Below are positions 26,044-36,371 of a stretch of DNA of 49,305 nucleotides, piece after piece. The notes beneath the pieces were generated by a model. That model worked only from the letters and a program-made list of their open reading frames with translations, ran no database searches and was not told the DNA's origin. This stretch comes from an uncultured Prevotellaceae bacterium (GTDB lineage Bacteria > Bacteroidota > Bacteroidia > Bacteroidales > Bacteroidaceae). Each line of letters starts with the position of its first letter. Position 1 is the first letter of the stretch. The position numbers and the translations under genes were made by a program. The stretch covers positions 1 through 49,305 of the forward strand of contig ONFE01000021.1 of NCBI GenBank assembly GCA_900316985.1. The letters are read 5' to 3'.

Positions 26044-28005
26044 ATGAACAGTATTTCTGAAGCATTAGCGTCGTCTGGTTTTAAAACCATTGACTTCGTC
26101 ATCCTCGTTTGTTACCTTATCCTTCTGGTCAGCCTCGGACTCTTCCTCAGCCGCAACAAGGACGGCAAGGAAAAGAGTGCCAACGACTACTTCCTGGCCG
26201 GAAACACGCTAACCTGGTGGGCCGTCGGTGCCTCTTTGATTGCCGCCAATATTTCGGCAGAACAATTCATCGGTATGTCGGGAACAGGTTTCCGCGACGG
26301 TATCGCCATTGCAGCCTATGAGGTGATGGCCGCCATCACACTCGTGGTCATCGGTAAGTTCCTGCTCCCCGTGATGCTAGATCGTAAGATCTTCACCATC
26401 CCGCAGTTCCTCCGCGAGCGCTATAACGACGGCGTAGGTCTGGCCTTCTCCATCCTGTGGCTGTTCCTCTATGTCTTTGTGAACCTCACATCCGTAGCCT
26501 GGCTCGGTGCTTTGGCCATTGAGCAGATTCTCGGTCTCCAAGGCCTGGCCGTCAGCATCTTCGGATTTGAAGTCAGTATCCGCATGTTGATCATCCTCGG
26601 CCTCTTCGTCGTGGCTGGTATCTATTCCATCTATGGTGGTCTGGCTTCTGTGGCTTGGACTGACGTGATGCAAGTTACCTTCCTGGTGGGTGGTGGTCTG
26701 ATTACCGCCTATGTGGCCCTCGACGAGATGGGAGCCATCTTCGGGAGCGATGCCTTGGGAGCGCTTTCGAAAGTATACACCGACCTCACTACCGGTGCCC
26801 ACGCACAGGATGTTCACTTCCACCTTGTGATTCAGGAGAGCCACAACACTTCCGCCTTTGCCAACGTGCCTGGTATTGCAGCCGTAGTAGGTGGTGTATG
26901 GCTGACAAACTTGGGTTACTGGGGTTTCAACCAGTATATCATCCAGAAAGGTCTGGCTGCCAAGAATGTCGACGAAGCCAAAAAGGGTCTCGTATTCGCC
27001 GGTTTCCTGAAGATTTTGATTCCGTTCATCGTGGTACTGCCCGGTATCTGCGCCTACTACATCATGCAGAACCCCGAGACATTTGCCAACATGAACCTTG
27101 CCGGTAAGATCAACGTGGCCGACGACGCATATCCCTGGCTGATCCGCAACTTCACGCCTACAGGTATCAAGGGTCTTAGCTTTGCTGCTCTCACCGCTGC
27201 CATCATCTCTTCACTGGCTTCGATGTTCAACTCTACTTCTACCCTCTTCACGATGGACATCTACAAGAAGTACATCAACAAGAACGCCAAGGACAAGCAA
27301 CTGGTGAACACAGGCCGTATCGTAGCCGTTTCAGCGCTGATTATCGCCCTCGTAGCCGTAAAACCCCTACTCGGTGGTCTCGACCAGGCCTTCCAGTACA
27401 TTCAGGAGTATTCCGGCTTCATCTATCCGGGTATCATCACCGTGTTCGGCCTTGGTCTACTCTGGAAGCGCGCCAGTTCAACGGCTGCCGTATGGACTGC
27501 CATCCTGACCATCCCCATGGGTGTTATCTTCAAGGTCGCATTCCCCGATGTTGCCTTCCAGTTCCGTGCCGGTTACATCTTCATCATCCTCGTTACGTTC
27601 TTCATCCTCGTGAGCTATCTTGACAAGAAGTTCGTCAGCGTGGAACAGCCCACAGCTGCTGACCAGAAGAAGATGATGCTCTGGGCAAAAATCCTGGGCG
27701 GTCTCGGTATTCTGTTCATCGTCGTAGCCCTCATCGTGGTTGGTATCGGTTCCACCCACGCCGTGAAGGATCCCGACGGCAACTTCATCGACTACTTGAA
27801 CGATATCGGTTTCCAGGCCTTCATCTTCTTCGGTGTGCTCGTCGGATGCAACGCCGTATGGCTCTGGAGCAATGCCAAGGACAAGGTGCAGGACGAGAAG
27901 GCGCTGCCTATCGACCTCAAGCTGTTCTCTACAACACGCGGCTACACCTATGGTACTATCGGTATCGCAGCCATCACATTCCTGCTTTATGCAATTCTTT
28001 GGTAA
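26044..28005 (+). CDS. Sodium:sugar symporter, SSS family (probable arabinose transporter)
   Basis: The 653-aa inner-membrane protein has about 14 hydrophobic segments and SSS-family features. The first helix is VILVCYLILLVSLGLFLSRN, then DYFLAGNTLTWWAVGASLIA with AANISAEQFIGMSGTGF. ASVAWTDVMQVTFLVGGG lies near residue 202, and SSLASMFNSTSTLFTMDIY, the family's characteristic segment, near 390. SglT-like sodium/sugar symporters share this length and layout. The neighbours (mutarotase, AraR, araDAB) point to L-arabinose as substrate; that is inference from context. The next gene starts 21 nt downstream. Confidence 0.92.
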   Translation: MNSISEALASSGFKTIDFVILVCYLILLVSLGLFLSRNKDGKEKSANDYFLAGNTLTWWAVGASLIAANISAEQFIGMSGTGFRDGIAIAAYEVMAAITLVVIGKFLLPVMLDRKIFTIPQFLRERYNDGVGLAFSILWLFLYVFVNLTSVAWLGALAIEQILGLQGLAVSIFGFEVSIRMLIILGLFVVAGIYSIYGGLASVAWTDVMQVTFLVGGGLITAYVALDEMGAIFGSDALGALSKVYTDLTTGAHAQDVHFHLVIQESHNTSAFANVPGIAAVVGGVWLTNLGYWGFNQYIIQKGLAAKNVDEAKKGLVFAGFLKILIPFIVVLPGICAYYIMQNPETFANMNLAGKINVADDAYPWLIRNFTPTGIKGLSFAALTAAIISSLASMFNSTSTLFTMDIYKKYINKNAKDKQLVNTGRIVAVSALIIALVAVKPLLGGLDQAFQYIQEYSGFIYPGIITVFGLGLLWKRASSTAAVWTAILTIPMGVIFKVAFPDVAFQFRAGYIFIILVTFFILVSYLDKKFVSVEQPTAADQKKMMLWAKILGGLGILFIVVALIVVGIGSTHAVKDPDGNFIDYLNDIGFQAFIFFGVLVGCNAVWLWSNAKDKVQDEKALPIDLKLFSTTRGYTYGTIGIAAITFLLYAILW

Positions 28006-28026
28006 TCACTATTCATTGAACAGAAA

Positions 28027-28704
28027 ATGACTGAATTCTATTCTGGAGTACAAAAAGCGTTTGTCTCCGTTGACATTATCATCTTTGGTTTTGAGGACAG
28101 TAAGTTGAAATTACTTATTGGCAAACGCCAAATGGATCCAGGACGTGGTGAATGGTCACTCTATGGAGGTTTCGTCGGCGCTATGGAAAGTGTCGACGAA
28201 GCCGCCAACCGAGTGCTCTTTGAACTCACAGGTCTGAGAAACCTCTATATGAAACAGGTACACACCTTCGGAGCCGTGGAACGCGACCCGGGTGAGCGTG
28301 TGATTTCCGTGGCCTATTGTGCCCTCATCAACGTGAAGGACTACGACCGCCATTTGTTGGAAGAACATGGTGTGCAATGGGTGGAACTCAATAAGATGCC
28401 CCGTCTCTATTCCGACCACAACGATATGGTGAAGCGTGCAATTACACTCTTGCGCCGCCGCATCAATACGGAACCCCTGAGTTTCAACCTGCTTCCCGAC
28501 TTGTTTACGCTCACGCAGCTGCAGCATGTCTATGAGGCTGTTCTCGGCGAAGAAATTGACAAGCGCAATTTCCGCAAGCGCATCAAGAGCATCGATTTCA
28601 TAGAGAAGACCGAACTCATCGACAAACTCACCAGCAAGCGTGGGGCTGCTCTCTACCGTTTCAACAAGCAGATGTATGAAGAAGACCCCAGTTTCAAACT
28701 GTAA
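28027..28704 (+). CDS. araR: Nudix-family transcriptional regulator of arabinose use (AraR-like)
   Basis: The 225-aa protein joins an N-terminal Nudix domain (~10-145) to a C-terminal winged-helix-like DNA-binding region (~150-215, FTLTQLQHVYEAVLGEEIDK, NFRKRIKSIDFIEKT). The Nudix box (about 48-70) reads GGFVGAMESVDEAANRVLFE; where hydrolases have REUxEE it has RVLFEL, so two catalytic glutamates are missing and hydrolysis is unlikely. This matches the NrtR/AraR type. In Bacteroides thetaiotaomicron a Nudix-type AraR controls arabinose genes and senses arabinose. Its place between the transporter and araD supports the same role. A likely binding region is 24719-24785. Confidence 0.9.
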   Translation: MTEFYSGVQKAFVSVDIIIFGFEDSKLKLLIGKRQMDPGRGEWSLYGGFVGAMESVDEAANRVLFELTGLRNLYMKQVHTFGAVERDPGERVISVAYCALINVKDYDRHLLEEHGVQWVELNKMPRLYSDHNDMVKRAITLLRRRINTEPLSFNLLPDLFTLTQLQHVYEAVLGEEIDKRNFRKRIKSIDFIEKTELIDKLTSKRGAALYRFNKQMYEEDPSFKL

Positions 28705-28737
28705 TTGAACTTAAAAACTTAATAAAGATAAAACAAT

Positions 28738-29436
28738 ATGCTTGAAGAACTGAAAGAAAAAGTGTTTCGTGCCAACTTGGATTTGGTAAAGCACAACCTC
28801 GTAATCTTCACGTGGGGAAACGTTTCGGCCATCGACCGCGAAAAGGGATTGGTCGTCATCAAGCCTTCCGGCGTGGAATACGATAAGATGAAAGCTTCCG
28901 ACATGGTGGTTGTAGACCTCCAGACGGGTAAAGTGGTGGATGGCGACCTGAATCCTTCCAGCGACACACCCACACACCTTATATTATATAGGGAGTTCCC
29001 GGAAATCGGAGGCGTGGTTCACACCCACTCCACCTATGCCACCGCTTGGGCTCAAGCCGGCAAGGACATTCCCAACATCGGAACCACTCATGCCGACTAT
29101 TTCCACGACTGCATTCCCTGCACCGACGACATGACTGCCGAGCAGATGCCCGAATATGAGAAGAACACAGGTGTGGTCATCGTAGACCGTTTCCGTCGCG
29201 ACAACATCAATCCCGTCCACACCCCTGCCGTGCTGGTGAAGAACCACGGTCCTTTCTCTTGGGGCAAGGATGCCGACCAGGCTGTCTATCATGCCGTAGT
29301 GACCGAGCAGGTGGCCAAAATGGCATTCGTTTCGTTCTGCGTGAATCCCGAAACAACCATGAATCCGCTGCTCGTTGAAAAGCATTTCAGCCGCAAGCAC
29401 GGCCCCAACGCCTATTACGGACAGAAGAAGAAATGA
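28738..29436 (+). CDS. araD: L-ribulose-5-phosphate 4-epimerase
   Basis: AraD converts L-ribulose 5-phosphate to D-xylulose 5-phosphate, using a metal ion. The 232-aa class II aldolase-family protein has [22 protein letters not shown] near residue 22-43 and [20 protein letters not shown] near 74. The metal-binding [14 protein letters not shown] lies near 96. A second metal-ligand region lies in [10 protein letters not shown]. Length is typical. It is followed immediately by a 22-bp tandem repeat array (29449-29514) that fills the gap to araA. Confidence 0.96.
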   Translation: MLEELKEKVFRANLDLVKHNLVIFTWGNVSAIDREKGLVVIKPSGVEYDKMKASDMVVVDLQTGKVVDGDLNPSSDTPTHLILYREFPEIGGVVHTHSTYATAWAQAGKDIPNIGTTHADYFHDCIPCTDDMTAEQMPEYEKNTGVVIVDRFRRDNINPVHTPAVLVKNHGPFSWGKDADQAVYHAVVTEQVAKMAFVSFCVNPETTMNPLLVEKHFSRKHGPNAYYGQKKK

Positions 29437-29448
29437 GTGCATAGGCTT

Positions 29449-29514
29449 GTGCGGATGATGTGCACAAGTTGAGCAGATGATGCGCACACTTTGTGCAGAT
29501 GATGTGCACAAATA
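29449..29514. repeat. 22-bp tandem array R1 (core GATGATG)
   Basis: Three 22-bp units lie at 29449-29470, 29471-29492 and 29493-29514, sharing G(T/A)GC(G/A)GATGATG(T/C)GCACA, with a partial unit before them. The array begins 12 nt after the araD stop. Its complement contains ATCATCYGC, the same core as array R4 at 47785. Confidence 0.9.
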
Positions 29515-29548
29515 AAAACAAATCATTTACAAATAAAACAAAACAATT

Positions 29549-31087
29549 ATGAAAGCATTTGATAACTATGAGATTTGGTGGGTGACTGGTGCACAGTTGC
29601 TCTATGGAGGTGACGCCGTTGTACAGGTAGACGCTCACTCCAAGGAAATGGTGGATGGCCTGAACAATAGTGGAAACATTCCCGTAAAGGTAGTTTATAA
29701 AGGAACAGCCAACAGCTCTAACGAAGTGGAAGCCGTGATGAAGGCTGCCAACAACGACGAGAAGTGCGTGGGTATCATCACCTGGATGCACACTTTCTCT
29801 CCCGCAAAAATGTGGATTAAGGGTCTGCAGGACTTGCAGAAGCCATTGCTCCACTTCCACACTCAGTATAATGCCGAAATTCCCTGGGAAACCATGGACA
29901 TGGACTTCATGAACCTGAACCAGAGTGCTCACGGTGACATTGAGTTCGGTCATATCTGCACCCGTATGCGCGTTCCACGCAAGGTGGTTTGCGGCTACTG
30001 GAAGAACGAAGAGGCCCAGAAGAAGATTGCCGTTTGGGCTCGCGTGGCCGTTGGTGTTGCCGACAGCCGTAAAGTACGCTGCCTGATGTTCGGTATGAAC
30101 ATGAACAACGTGGCCGTGACCGATGGTGACCGAGTAGAGTTCGAGCAGCGTCTGGGCTACCATGTTGACTACTACCCCGTAAGCTCGCTGATGGACTACT
30201 TCAAGAAAGTGACCGACGCAGAGGCTGATGCCCTCGTGGAGGAGTACAAGAAGGAATACACCATCAAGATCGACGAGAGCGGTGAGGAAGTATATTGGAA
30301 GAAAGTGAAGAATGCCGCCAAGGCTGAGATTGCACTCCGCCGCGTATTAAAGGACGAAGGTGCCACCGCATTCACCACCAACTTTGATGACCTTGGTGAT
30401 GCAGACATCGACGATCCGAACTTCGTTGGCTTCGACCAGATTCCAGGTCTTGCCTCTCAGCGTCTGATGGCCGAAGGTATCGGTTTCGGTGCTGAAGGTG
30501 ACTGGAAGACAGCCTGCCTCTATCGCACGCTATGGGTAATGTCGCAGGGTCTGCCCACAGGTTGCTCGTTCCTCGAGGACTACACCCTCAACTTCGCCGG
30601 CGACCGCAGTTCTTGCCTCCAGAGCCACATGCTCGAGGTTTGTCCGCTGATTGCCGTCGACAAGCCCAAGCTGGAAGTTCACTTCCTCGGCATCGGTATC
30701 CGCAAGCAGCAGACTGCCCGCCTCGTATTCACCTCAAAGGTGGGACACGGCATCAAGGCTACTGTTGTTGACCTCGGCAACCGCTTCCGCCTGATTTCAC
30801 AGGAAGTGGAGTGCATTGAGCCGAAGCCCATGCCTAACCTCCCCGTGGCTTCTGCCCTTTGGGTACCGCAGCCCACATTCGAGATTGGCGCAGGTGCATG
30901 GATTCTAGCCGGTGGTACTCACCACAGCGCTTTCTCTTACGACATCACCGAAGAGTATTGGGAAGACTTCGCTGAAATCCTCGGCATCGAGTATGTCAAG
31001 ATCAACAAGAGCACTAATACCTTCGACTTCAAGCAGACGCTCCGCAACAACGAGATCTATCACATGCTGAACAAGGCGTTGATGTAA
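29549..31087 (+). CDS. araA: L-arabinose isomerase
   Basis: AraA converts L-arabinose to L-ribulose, the first intracellular step. The 512-aa protein begins with FDNYEIWWVTGAQLLYG. It has GIITWMHTFSPAKMWIKGL near residue 72-90 and catalytic glutamates in EGIGFGAEGDWKTA near 310. Metal ligands lie in QSHMLEVCP near 352 and GGTHHSAFSY near 452. Length is normal. It lies in the operon between araD and araB (16 nt), separated from araD by the R1 array, which might affect relative expression. Confidence 0.97.
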   Translation: MKAFDNYEIWWVTGAQLLYGGDAVVQVDAHSKEMVDGLNNSGNIPVKVVYKGTANSSNEVEAVMKAANNDEKCVGIITWMHTFSPAKMWIKGLQDLQKPLLHFHTQYNAEIPWETMDMDFMNLNQSAHGDIEFGHICTRMRVPRKVVCGYWKNEEAQKKIAVWARVAVGVADSRKVRCLMFGMNMNNVAVTDGDRVEFEQRLGYHVDYYPVSSLMDYFKKVTDAEADALVEEYKKEYTIKIDESGEEVYWKKVKNAAKAEIALRRVLKDEGATAFTTNFDDLGDADIDDPNFVGFDQIPGLASQRLMAEGIGFGAEGDWKTACLYRTLWVMSQGLPTGCSFLEDYTLNFAGDRSSCLQSHMLEVCPLIAVDKPKLEVHFLGIGIRKQQTARLVFTSKVGHGIKATVVDLGNRFRLISQEVECIEPKPMPNLPVASALWVPQPTFEIGAGAWILAGGTHHSAFSYDITEEYWEDFAEILGIEYVKINKSTNTFDFKQTLRNNEIYHMLNKALM

Positions 31088-31103
31088 TTGAAAACAGACA
31101 ATT

Positions 31104-32696
31104 ATGACAGCAAAAGAAACCATCCAACAGGGTAAGGCCATTCTCGGTATCGAGTTTGGCTCTACCCGTATCAAGGCCGTCCTCATCGACCAAGAGAACA
31201 AGCCCATCGCTCAGGGCAGCCACACCTGGGAAAACCAGTTGGTCGACGGACTCTGGACCTATAGCACCGAAGCCATCTGGTATGGTCTGCAGGACTGTTA
31301 TGCCGATCTCCGCAAGGATGTGCTCAAGCAATACGATACGGAACTCGAGATTCTGGCCGGCATCGGCATCTCTGCCATGATGCACGGCTATATGGCTTTC
31401 AACGAGAAGAACGAAATCATGGTACCCTTCCGCACTTGGCGCAACACCAATACCGGAAAGGCTGCCGCTGAACTCTCCAAACTCTTCAACTACAACATCC
31501 CGCTCCGCTGGAGCATCTCCCATCTCTACCAGTGCATTCTCGACAACGAGGAGCACGTAGGCGACATCAAGTTCCAGACCACGCTGGCCGGTTATATCCA
31601 CTGGCAGCTCACGGGCGAGAAGGTGCTTGGCGTAGGCGATGCTTCGGGTATGATGCCCATCGATCCCGATACCAAGAACTACAACGCCACAATGGTGGAG
31701 AAGTTCAACAAGCTCATTGAGCCTAAGGGATACAGTTGGACGCTGATGGACATCTTCCCCAAGGTGCTCGTGGCTGGCAAGAACGCCGGTTTCCTCACTC
31801 AGGAAGGTGCGAAGAAACTCGACATCTCCGGTCATCTGAAGGCTGGTATCCCCTTCTGTCCCCCAGAGGGTGATGCAGGCACAGGCATGGCCGCCACCAA
31901 TGCCGTGAAGCAGCGCACGGGTAATGTTTCTGCCGGAACCAGTTCGTTCTCAATGATTGTGCTCGAGAAAGACCTCTCCAAGCCTTACGAGCCCATCGAC
32001 ATCGTGACTACCCCCGACGGTTCACTCGTGGCCATGGTGCATTGCAACAACTGCACTTCCGACATCAACGCCTGGGTGAACATCTTCAAGGAATACCAGG
32101 AACTGATGGGAATGCCGGTTGACATGAACGAGATCTACACCAAGCTCTTCAACAAGGCACTCGAAGGACAGGCTGACTGCGGCGGACTGATGGCCTACAA
32201 CTATGTTTCAGGCGAACCAGTTGCCGGACTTTCCGACGGACGTCCCCTCTTCGTACGTTCTGCCAACGACAAGTTCACTCTGGCCAACTTCATGCGCACC
32301 CAGCTCTATGGTGCCATCGGTGTGCTCAAGCTCGGCAACGACATCCTGCTGAAGGAAGAGAACGTGAAGGTGGACCGCATCACGGGCCACGGTGGCTACT
32401 TCAAGACCAAGGGCGTAGGCCAGCGTATGCTTGCGGCTGCACTCAACTCCCCCATCTCGGTGATGGAGACTGCCAGTGAAGGAGGTGCCTGGGGTATTGC
32501 CCTGCTCGCATCATTCGTAGTGAACAACGACAAGCAGCAGAATCTGGCCGACTGGCTCGAGGAGAAGGTATTTGCTGGCGACGCTGGTGTGGAGATTGCT
32601 CCCACGGCTGAAGACGTGGCCGGCTTCAATGCATACATCGAGAACTACAAGGCCGGTCTTGCCATCGAGCAGGCTGCCGTAGAAGCAAAGAAATAA
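31104..32696 (+). CDS. araB: L-ribulokinase-type FGGY kinase
   Basis: The 530-aa FGGY-family kinase phosphorylates L-ribulose in this context. The N-terminal ATPase lobe has [18 protein letters not shown] (13-30). The substrate segment is [20 protein letters not shown] near 91. The C-terminal lobe has [14 protein letters not shown] and [20 protein letters not shown] near 420. FGGY kinases vary in sugar preference and the fold resembles xylulokinases; araB is chosen from its place behind araD and araA. A perfect hairpin follows before the GH51 gene. Confidence 0.88.
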   Translation: MTAKETIQQGKAILGIEFGSTRIKAVLIDQENKPIAQGSHTWENQLVDGLWTYSTEAIWYGLQDCYADLRKDVLKQYDTELEILAGIGISAMMHGYMAFNEKNEIMVPFRTWRNTNTGKAAAELSKLFNYNIPLRWSISHLYQCILDNEEHVGDIKFQTTLAGYIHWQLTGEKVLGVGDASGMMPIDPDTKNYNATMVEKFNKLIEPKGYSWTLMDIFPKVLVAGKNAGFLTQEGAKKLDISGHLKAGIPFCPPEGDAGTGMAATNAVKQRTGNVSAGTSSFSMIVLEKDLSKPYEPIDIVTTPDGSLVAMVHCNNCTSDINAWVNIFKEYQELMGMPVDMNEIYTKLFNKALEGQADCGGLMAYNYVSGEPVAGLSDGRPLFVRSANDKFTLANFMRTQLYGAIGVLKLGNDILLKEENVKVDRITGHGGYFKTKGVGQRMLAAALNSPISVMETASEGGAWGIALLASFVVNNDKQQNLADWLEEKVFAGDAGVEIAPTAEDVAGFNAYIENYKAGLAIEQAAVEAKK

Positions 32697-32703
32697 CACG
32701 GGC

Positions 32704-32725
32704 AGATAGGGGATTTCCCCTATCT
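32704..32725 (+). repeat. Perfect 9-bp hairpin between araB and the GH51 gene
   Basis: AGATAGGGG and CCCCTATCT flank ATTT. No T run follows, so it is more likely an mRNA processing or stability element, or a weak attenuator, than a full terminator. Genes on both sides are co-directional. Confidence 0.7.
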
Positions 32726-32758
32726 ATCCGTATTATAATTAATAACACATTCAACCAA

Positions 32759-34354
32759 ATGAAGCAATTATTCATTATATCATTCGCGATTGCCGCATTC
32801 ATGCTCCCTTCGAAGGCAGCTGACCAGGCAAAGGTTACCATCCATGCTGACAAGGCTGGTGCAAAGATCAATAAGGAGATCTACGGACAGTTTTCTGAAC
32901 ATCTCGGCTCGTGCATCTACGGCGGACTGTGGGTTGGCGAGAACTCTAAGATTCCCAACATCAACGGCTACCGCAAAGACGTGTTCGAAGCCCTGAAGGC
33001 GCTGAAGATTCCCGTGCTCCGTTGGCCCGGCGGCTGCTTTGCCGATGACTACCACTGGATGGACGGCATCGGTCCGAAAGACCAGCGTCCCTCACTTCGC
33101 AACAATAACTGGGGCGGCACCATCGAAGACAACTCTTTCGGTACCCACGAGTTCCTGAATCTCTGCGAGATGCTGGGCTGCGAACCCTATATCAGCGGAA
33201 ACGTCGGCTCCGGCACAGTGAAGGAAATGGCACAGTGGGTGGAGTATATGACCAGCGACGGTGATACGCCCATGGCCCGCCTTCGCCGTCAGAACGGCCG
33301 CGAGAAGGCATGGAACGTGAAATACTTCGGTATCGGCAACGAGGCCTGGGGCTGCGGTGGCAACATGACGCCGGAGTACTATTCCGACGAGTACCGCAAG
33401 TTCAACACCTATCTTCGCGACCAAGGCAAGAACCGCCTCTATCGTATAGCATCCGGTGCCAGCGACTATGACTACAACTGGACAACCGTGCTGATGGACA
33501 AGATTGGCGACAGAATGCAGGGCGTAAGTCTCCACTACTACACTTGCAGCGGTTGGGAGGGCTCAAAAGGTTCTGCCACCAAGTTCGACAACGACCAGTA
33601 CTACTGGGCTCTTGGTAAATGTCTGGAGATTGAAGAGGTAATCAAGAAGCACAAGGCCATCATGGACGAGAAAGATCCCAAGGGACGTATCGGCCTGCTC
33701 GTTGACGAGTGGGGAACCTGGTGGGATGAGGAACCGGGCACCATTCCCGGACACCTGTACCAGCAGAACGCCCTACGCGATGCCTTCGTTGCTTCCCTCT
33801 CGCTTGACGTTTTCCATAAATACACCGACCGAGTGAAGATGGCCAACATCGCACAGGTGGTGAACGTGCTGCAGTCGATGATTCTCACCGACCAGGAAGG
33901 CACAGGCCACATGGTGCTCACGCCGACTTATCACGTGTTCCAGATGTATACCCCGTTCCAGGAGGCTACCTATCTCCCACTCGACCTTGAAACCGAGACT
34001 ATTCAGGTGAGCAAGGCATACTTCAAGGAGAAGGAAGGTGCCAAGGACGCAGGCTATCGCCCCTGCCCAATGCTCTCGGCCTCTGCCGCCAAGACTCAGG
34101 ATGGCAGCATCGTATTTGCCATGACAAACGTAAGCCTCGACAAGGCTCAGACCGTTGAGGTCAATATCGACGGATTCAATGCGAAGAAGGTCAGCGGCCG
34201 CATCCTCACTTCCAAGAACGCCGCCGACTTCAACGACTTCCAGAATCCTAACAAGGTGGCTCCCGCTGAGTTCAAGGACGCAAAGTTATCCAAGAAGGGT
34301 GTCCTCACCGTAAAGATTCCCGCAAAATCGATTATTGTTTTAAATATTAAATAA
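32759..34354 (+). CDS. Alpha-L-arabinofuranosidase, GH51, in the ara operon
   Basis: The 531-aa glycosidase has a signal peptide ([20 protein letters not shown]). The compact GH51 fold starts [20 protein letters not shown], followed by [20 protein letters not shown]. The acid/base glutamate is in [11 protein letters not shown] near residue 195 and the nucleophile in VDEWGTWW near 317. Unlike the enzyme at 4485 it lacks the N-terminal inserted domain. It should release L-arabinose from arabinan or arabinoxylan oligosaccharides in the periplasm, feeding the transporter and araA. The transketolase ATG follows its stop codon by 4 nt, so the two are tightly coupled. Confidence 0.95.
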   Translation: MKQLFIISFAIAAFMLPSKAADQAKVTIHADKAGAKINKEIYGQFSEHLGSCIYGGLWVGENSKIPNINGYRKDVFEALKALKIPVLRWPGGCFADDYHWMDGIGPKDQRPSLRNNNWGGTIEDNSFGTHEFLNLCEMLGCEPYISGNVGSGTVKEMAQWVEYMTSDGDTPMARLRRQNGREKAWNVKYFGIGNEAWGCGGNMTPEYYSDEYRKFNTYLRDQGKNRLYRIASGASDYDYNWTTVLMDKIGDRMQGVSLHYYTCSGWEGSKGSATKFDNDQYYWALGKCLEIEEVIKKHKAIMDEKDPKGRIGLLVDEWGTWWDEEPGTIPGHLYQQNALRDAFVASLSLDVFHKYTDRVKMANIAQVVNVLQSMILTDQEGTGHMVLTPTYHVFQMYTPFQEATYLPLDLETETIQVSKAYFKEKEGAKDAGYRPCPMLSASAAKTQDGSIVFAMTNVSLDKAQTVEVNIDGFNAKKVSGRILTSKNAADFNDFQNPNKVAPAEFKDAKLSKKGVLTVKIPAKSIIVLNIK

Positions 34355-34358
34355 GCAT

Positions 34359-36371
34359 ATGAACGACAACAAGATTATGAACCGCGCAGCAGATAACATC
34401 CGTATCCTTGCTGCCGCAATGGTTGAGAAAGCCAAGAGTGGTCACCCCGGTGGCGCTATGGGTGGTGCTGACTTCATCAACACCCTCTACAGCGAGTTCC
34501 TCGTTTACGATCCCGAGAATCCCAATTGGGAAGGACGCGACCGTTTCTTCCTCGATCCCGGCCACATGGCTCCCATGCTCTATGCACAGCTCGCCCTCAT
34601 CGGCAAGTACAGCTTGGAGGAGCTCCAGCAGCTCCGCCAGTGGGGTTCTCCCACTCATGGACATCCCGAGCACAATCTGCTCCGTGGCATCGAGAACACT
34701 TCAGGTCCTCTCGGACAGGGACATGCCTATGCCGTAGGTGCTGCCATCGCTGCCAACTTCCTGAAAGCTCGCTTCGGTGAGGTAATGGGCCAGAACATCT
34801 ATGCCTACATCTCAGACGGTGGCGTGGAGGAAGAGATTTCCCAGGGTGCCGGACGTATTGCCGGAACACTTGGCCTGAGCAACCTCATCATGTTCTACGA
34901 TGCAAACGCCATCCAGCTCTCTACGAAGGTGGAGGACGTGATGGACGAAGATACCGCCAAGAAGTACGAGTCTTGGGGATGGTACGTTCAGAAGATCAAC
35001 GGTAACAACGTTGACGAAATCCGCGCTGCCATCAAGAATGCCCAGGCTGAAAAGAACCGCCCAAGTCTCATCATCGGTGCTTGTATCATGGGTAAGGGTG
35101 CCCGCAAGGCAGACGGCTCAAGCTACGAGGCCAACTGCGCAACTCACGGTGCTCCCCTCGGCGGCGACAACTTCGTGCAGACCATGAAGAACCTCGGTGC
35201 AGATCCCGAGAATCCCTTCCAGATCTTCCCTGAAGTACAGGATATGTACGCCAAGCGTGCTGCTGAGCTAAAGGAAATCTGTGCCCAGCGCTATGCTGCC
35301 AAGGCTGAATGGGCAAAGGCTAATCCCGAACTGGCCGCTCAGATGGAGCAGTGGTTCAAGGGCGAGGCTCCCAAGGTTGACTGGAGCAAGGTTGAACAGA
35401 AAGCAGGTGCTGCCACCCGCGGTGCAAGTGCTACCGTTCTCGGCGTACTCGCTGAGCAGGTGCCCAACATGATCTGCGCTTCTGCCGACCTGTCTAACTC
35501 GGACAAGACCGACGGCTTCCTGAAGAAGACCCACGCTTTCGTAAAGGGCGACTTCAGCGGTGCTTTCTTCCAGGCTGGTGTGGCTGAGCTCACCATGGCT
35601 TGCTGCTGCATCGGTATGGCTCTCCACGGAGGCGTTATCCCAGCTTGCGGTACCTTCTTTGTATTCTCCGACTATATGAAGCCTGCCGTTCGTATGGCTG
35701 CCTTGATGGAACTCCCCGTGAAGTTCATCTGGACTCACGATGCTTTCCGCGTTGGTGAGGATGGTCCTACCCACGAGCCTGTTGAGCAAGAAGCTCAGAT
35801 TCGTCTGATGGAAAAACTGAAGAACCACAGCGGCAAGAATTCTATGCTCGTGCTTCGTCCTGCTGATGCTGAGGAAACAACAGTTTGCTGGCGTCTGGCT
35901 ATGGAGAACACCACTACCCCATCTGCACTCATCTTCTCTCGTCAGAACATTGAGATGCTTCCCGAAGGCAACGACTACAATCAGGCCGCTAAGGGTGCTT
36001 ATGTAGTTGCCGGAAGTGATGAGGACTACGACGTAATCTTGCTGGCCAGCGGTTCTGAGGTATCTACCCTTGAGGCTGGTGCCAAGTTGCTGAAGGCCGA
36101 CGGCATTAAGGTTCGCGTGGTAAGCGTTCCTTCTGAGGGTCTCTTCCGCAGTCAGTCGAAGGAGTATCAGCAGAGCGTTCTGCCTTCTGGCAAGAAGAAG
36201 TTCGGTATGACCGCTGGTCTGCCTGTAACGCTCGAAGGTCTTGTAGGCGCTGACGGTTGTGTATGGGGTCTCGAAAGCTTTGGTTTCTCAGCTCCTTACA
36301 AGGTGCTTGATGAGAAGCTTGGCTATACTGGCCAGAATGTATATGAGCAGGTTAAAAAGCTTTTAGCATAA
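34359..36371 (+). CDS. tkt: Transketolase
   Basis: Transketolase moves two-carbon units between pentose phosphates using thiamine diphosphate, linking arabinose-derived xylulose 5-phosphate to glycolysis. The 670-aa protein has AKSGHPGGAMGGADF near residue 27. The ThDP-Mg segment is YAYISDGGVEEEISQGAGRI near 149-168, with SDGG where many transketolases have GDGC. The pyrimidine domain has the conserved Glu and THDAFRVGEDGPTHEPVEQE near 453-472, and LEGLVGADG lies near the C-terminus. Its last base overlaps the first base of rpiB (TAATG), showing translational coupling. Confidence 0.97.
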   Translation: MNDNKIMNRAADNIRILAAAMVEKAKSGHPGGAMGGADFINTLYSEFLVYDPENPNWEGRDRFFLDPGHMAPMLYAQLALIGKYSLEELQQLRQWGSPTHGHPEHNLLRGIENTSGPLGQGHAYAVGAAIAANFLKARFGEVMGQNIYAYISDGGVEEEISQGAGRIAGTLGLSNLIMFYDANAIQLSTKVEDVMDEDTAKKYESWGWYVQKINGNNVDEIRAAIKNAQAEKNRPSLIIGACIMGKGARKADGSSYEANCATHGAPLGGDNFVQTMKNLGADPENPFQIFPEVQDMYAKRAAELKEICAQRYAAKAEWAKANPELAAQMEQWFKGEAPKVDWSKVEQKAGAATRGASATVLGVLAEQVPNMICASADLSNSDKTDGFLKKTHAFVKGDFSGAFFQAGVAELTMACCCIGMALHGGVIPACGTFFVFSDYMKPAVRMAALMELPVKFIWTHDAFRVGEDGPTHEPVEQEAQIRLMEKLKNHSGKNSMLVLRPADAEETTVCWRLAMENTTTPSALIFSRQNIEMLPEGNDYNQAAKGAYVVAGSDEDYDVILLASGSEVSTLEAGAKLLKADGIKVRVVSVPSEGLFRSQSKEYQQSVLPSGKKKFGMTAGLPVTLEGLVGADGCVWGLESFGFSAPYKVLDEKLGYTGQNVYEQVKKLLA

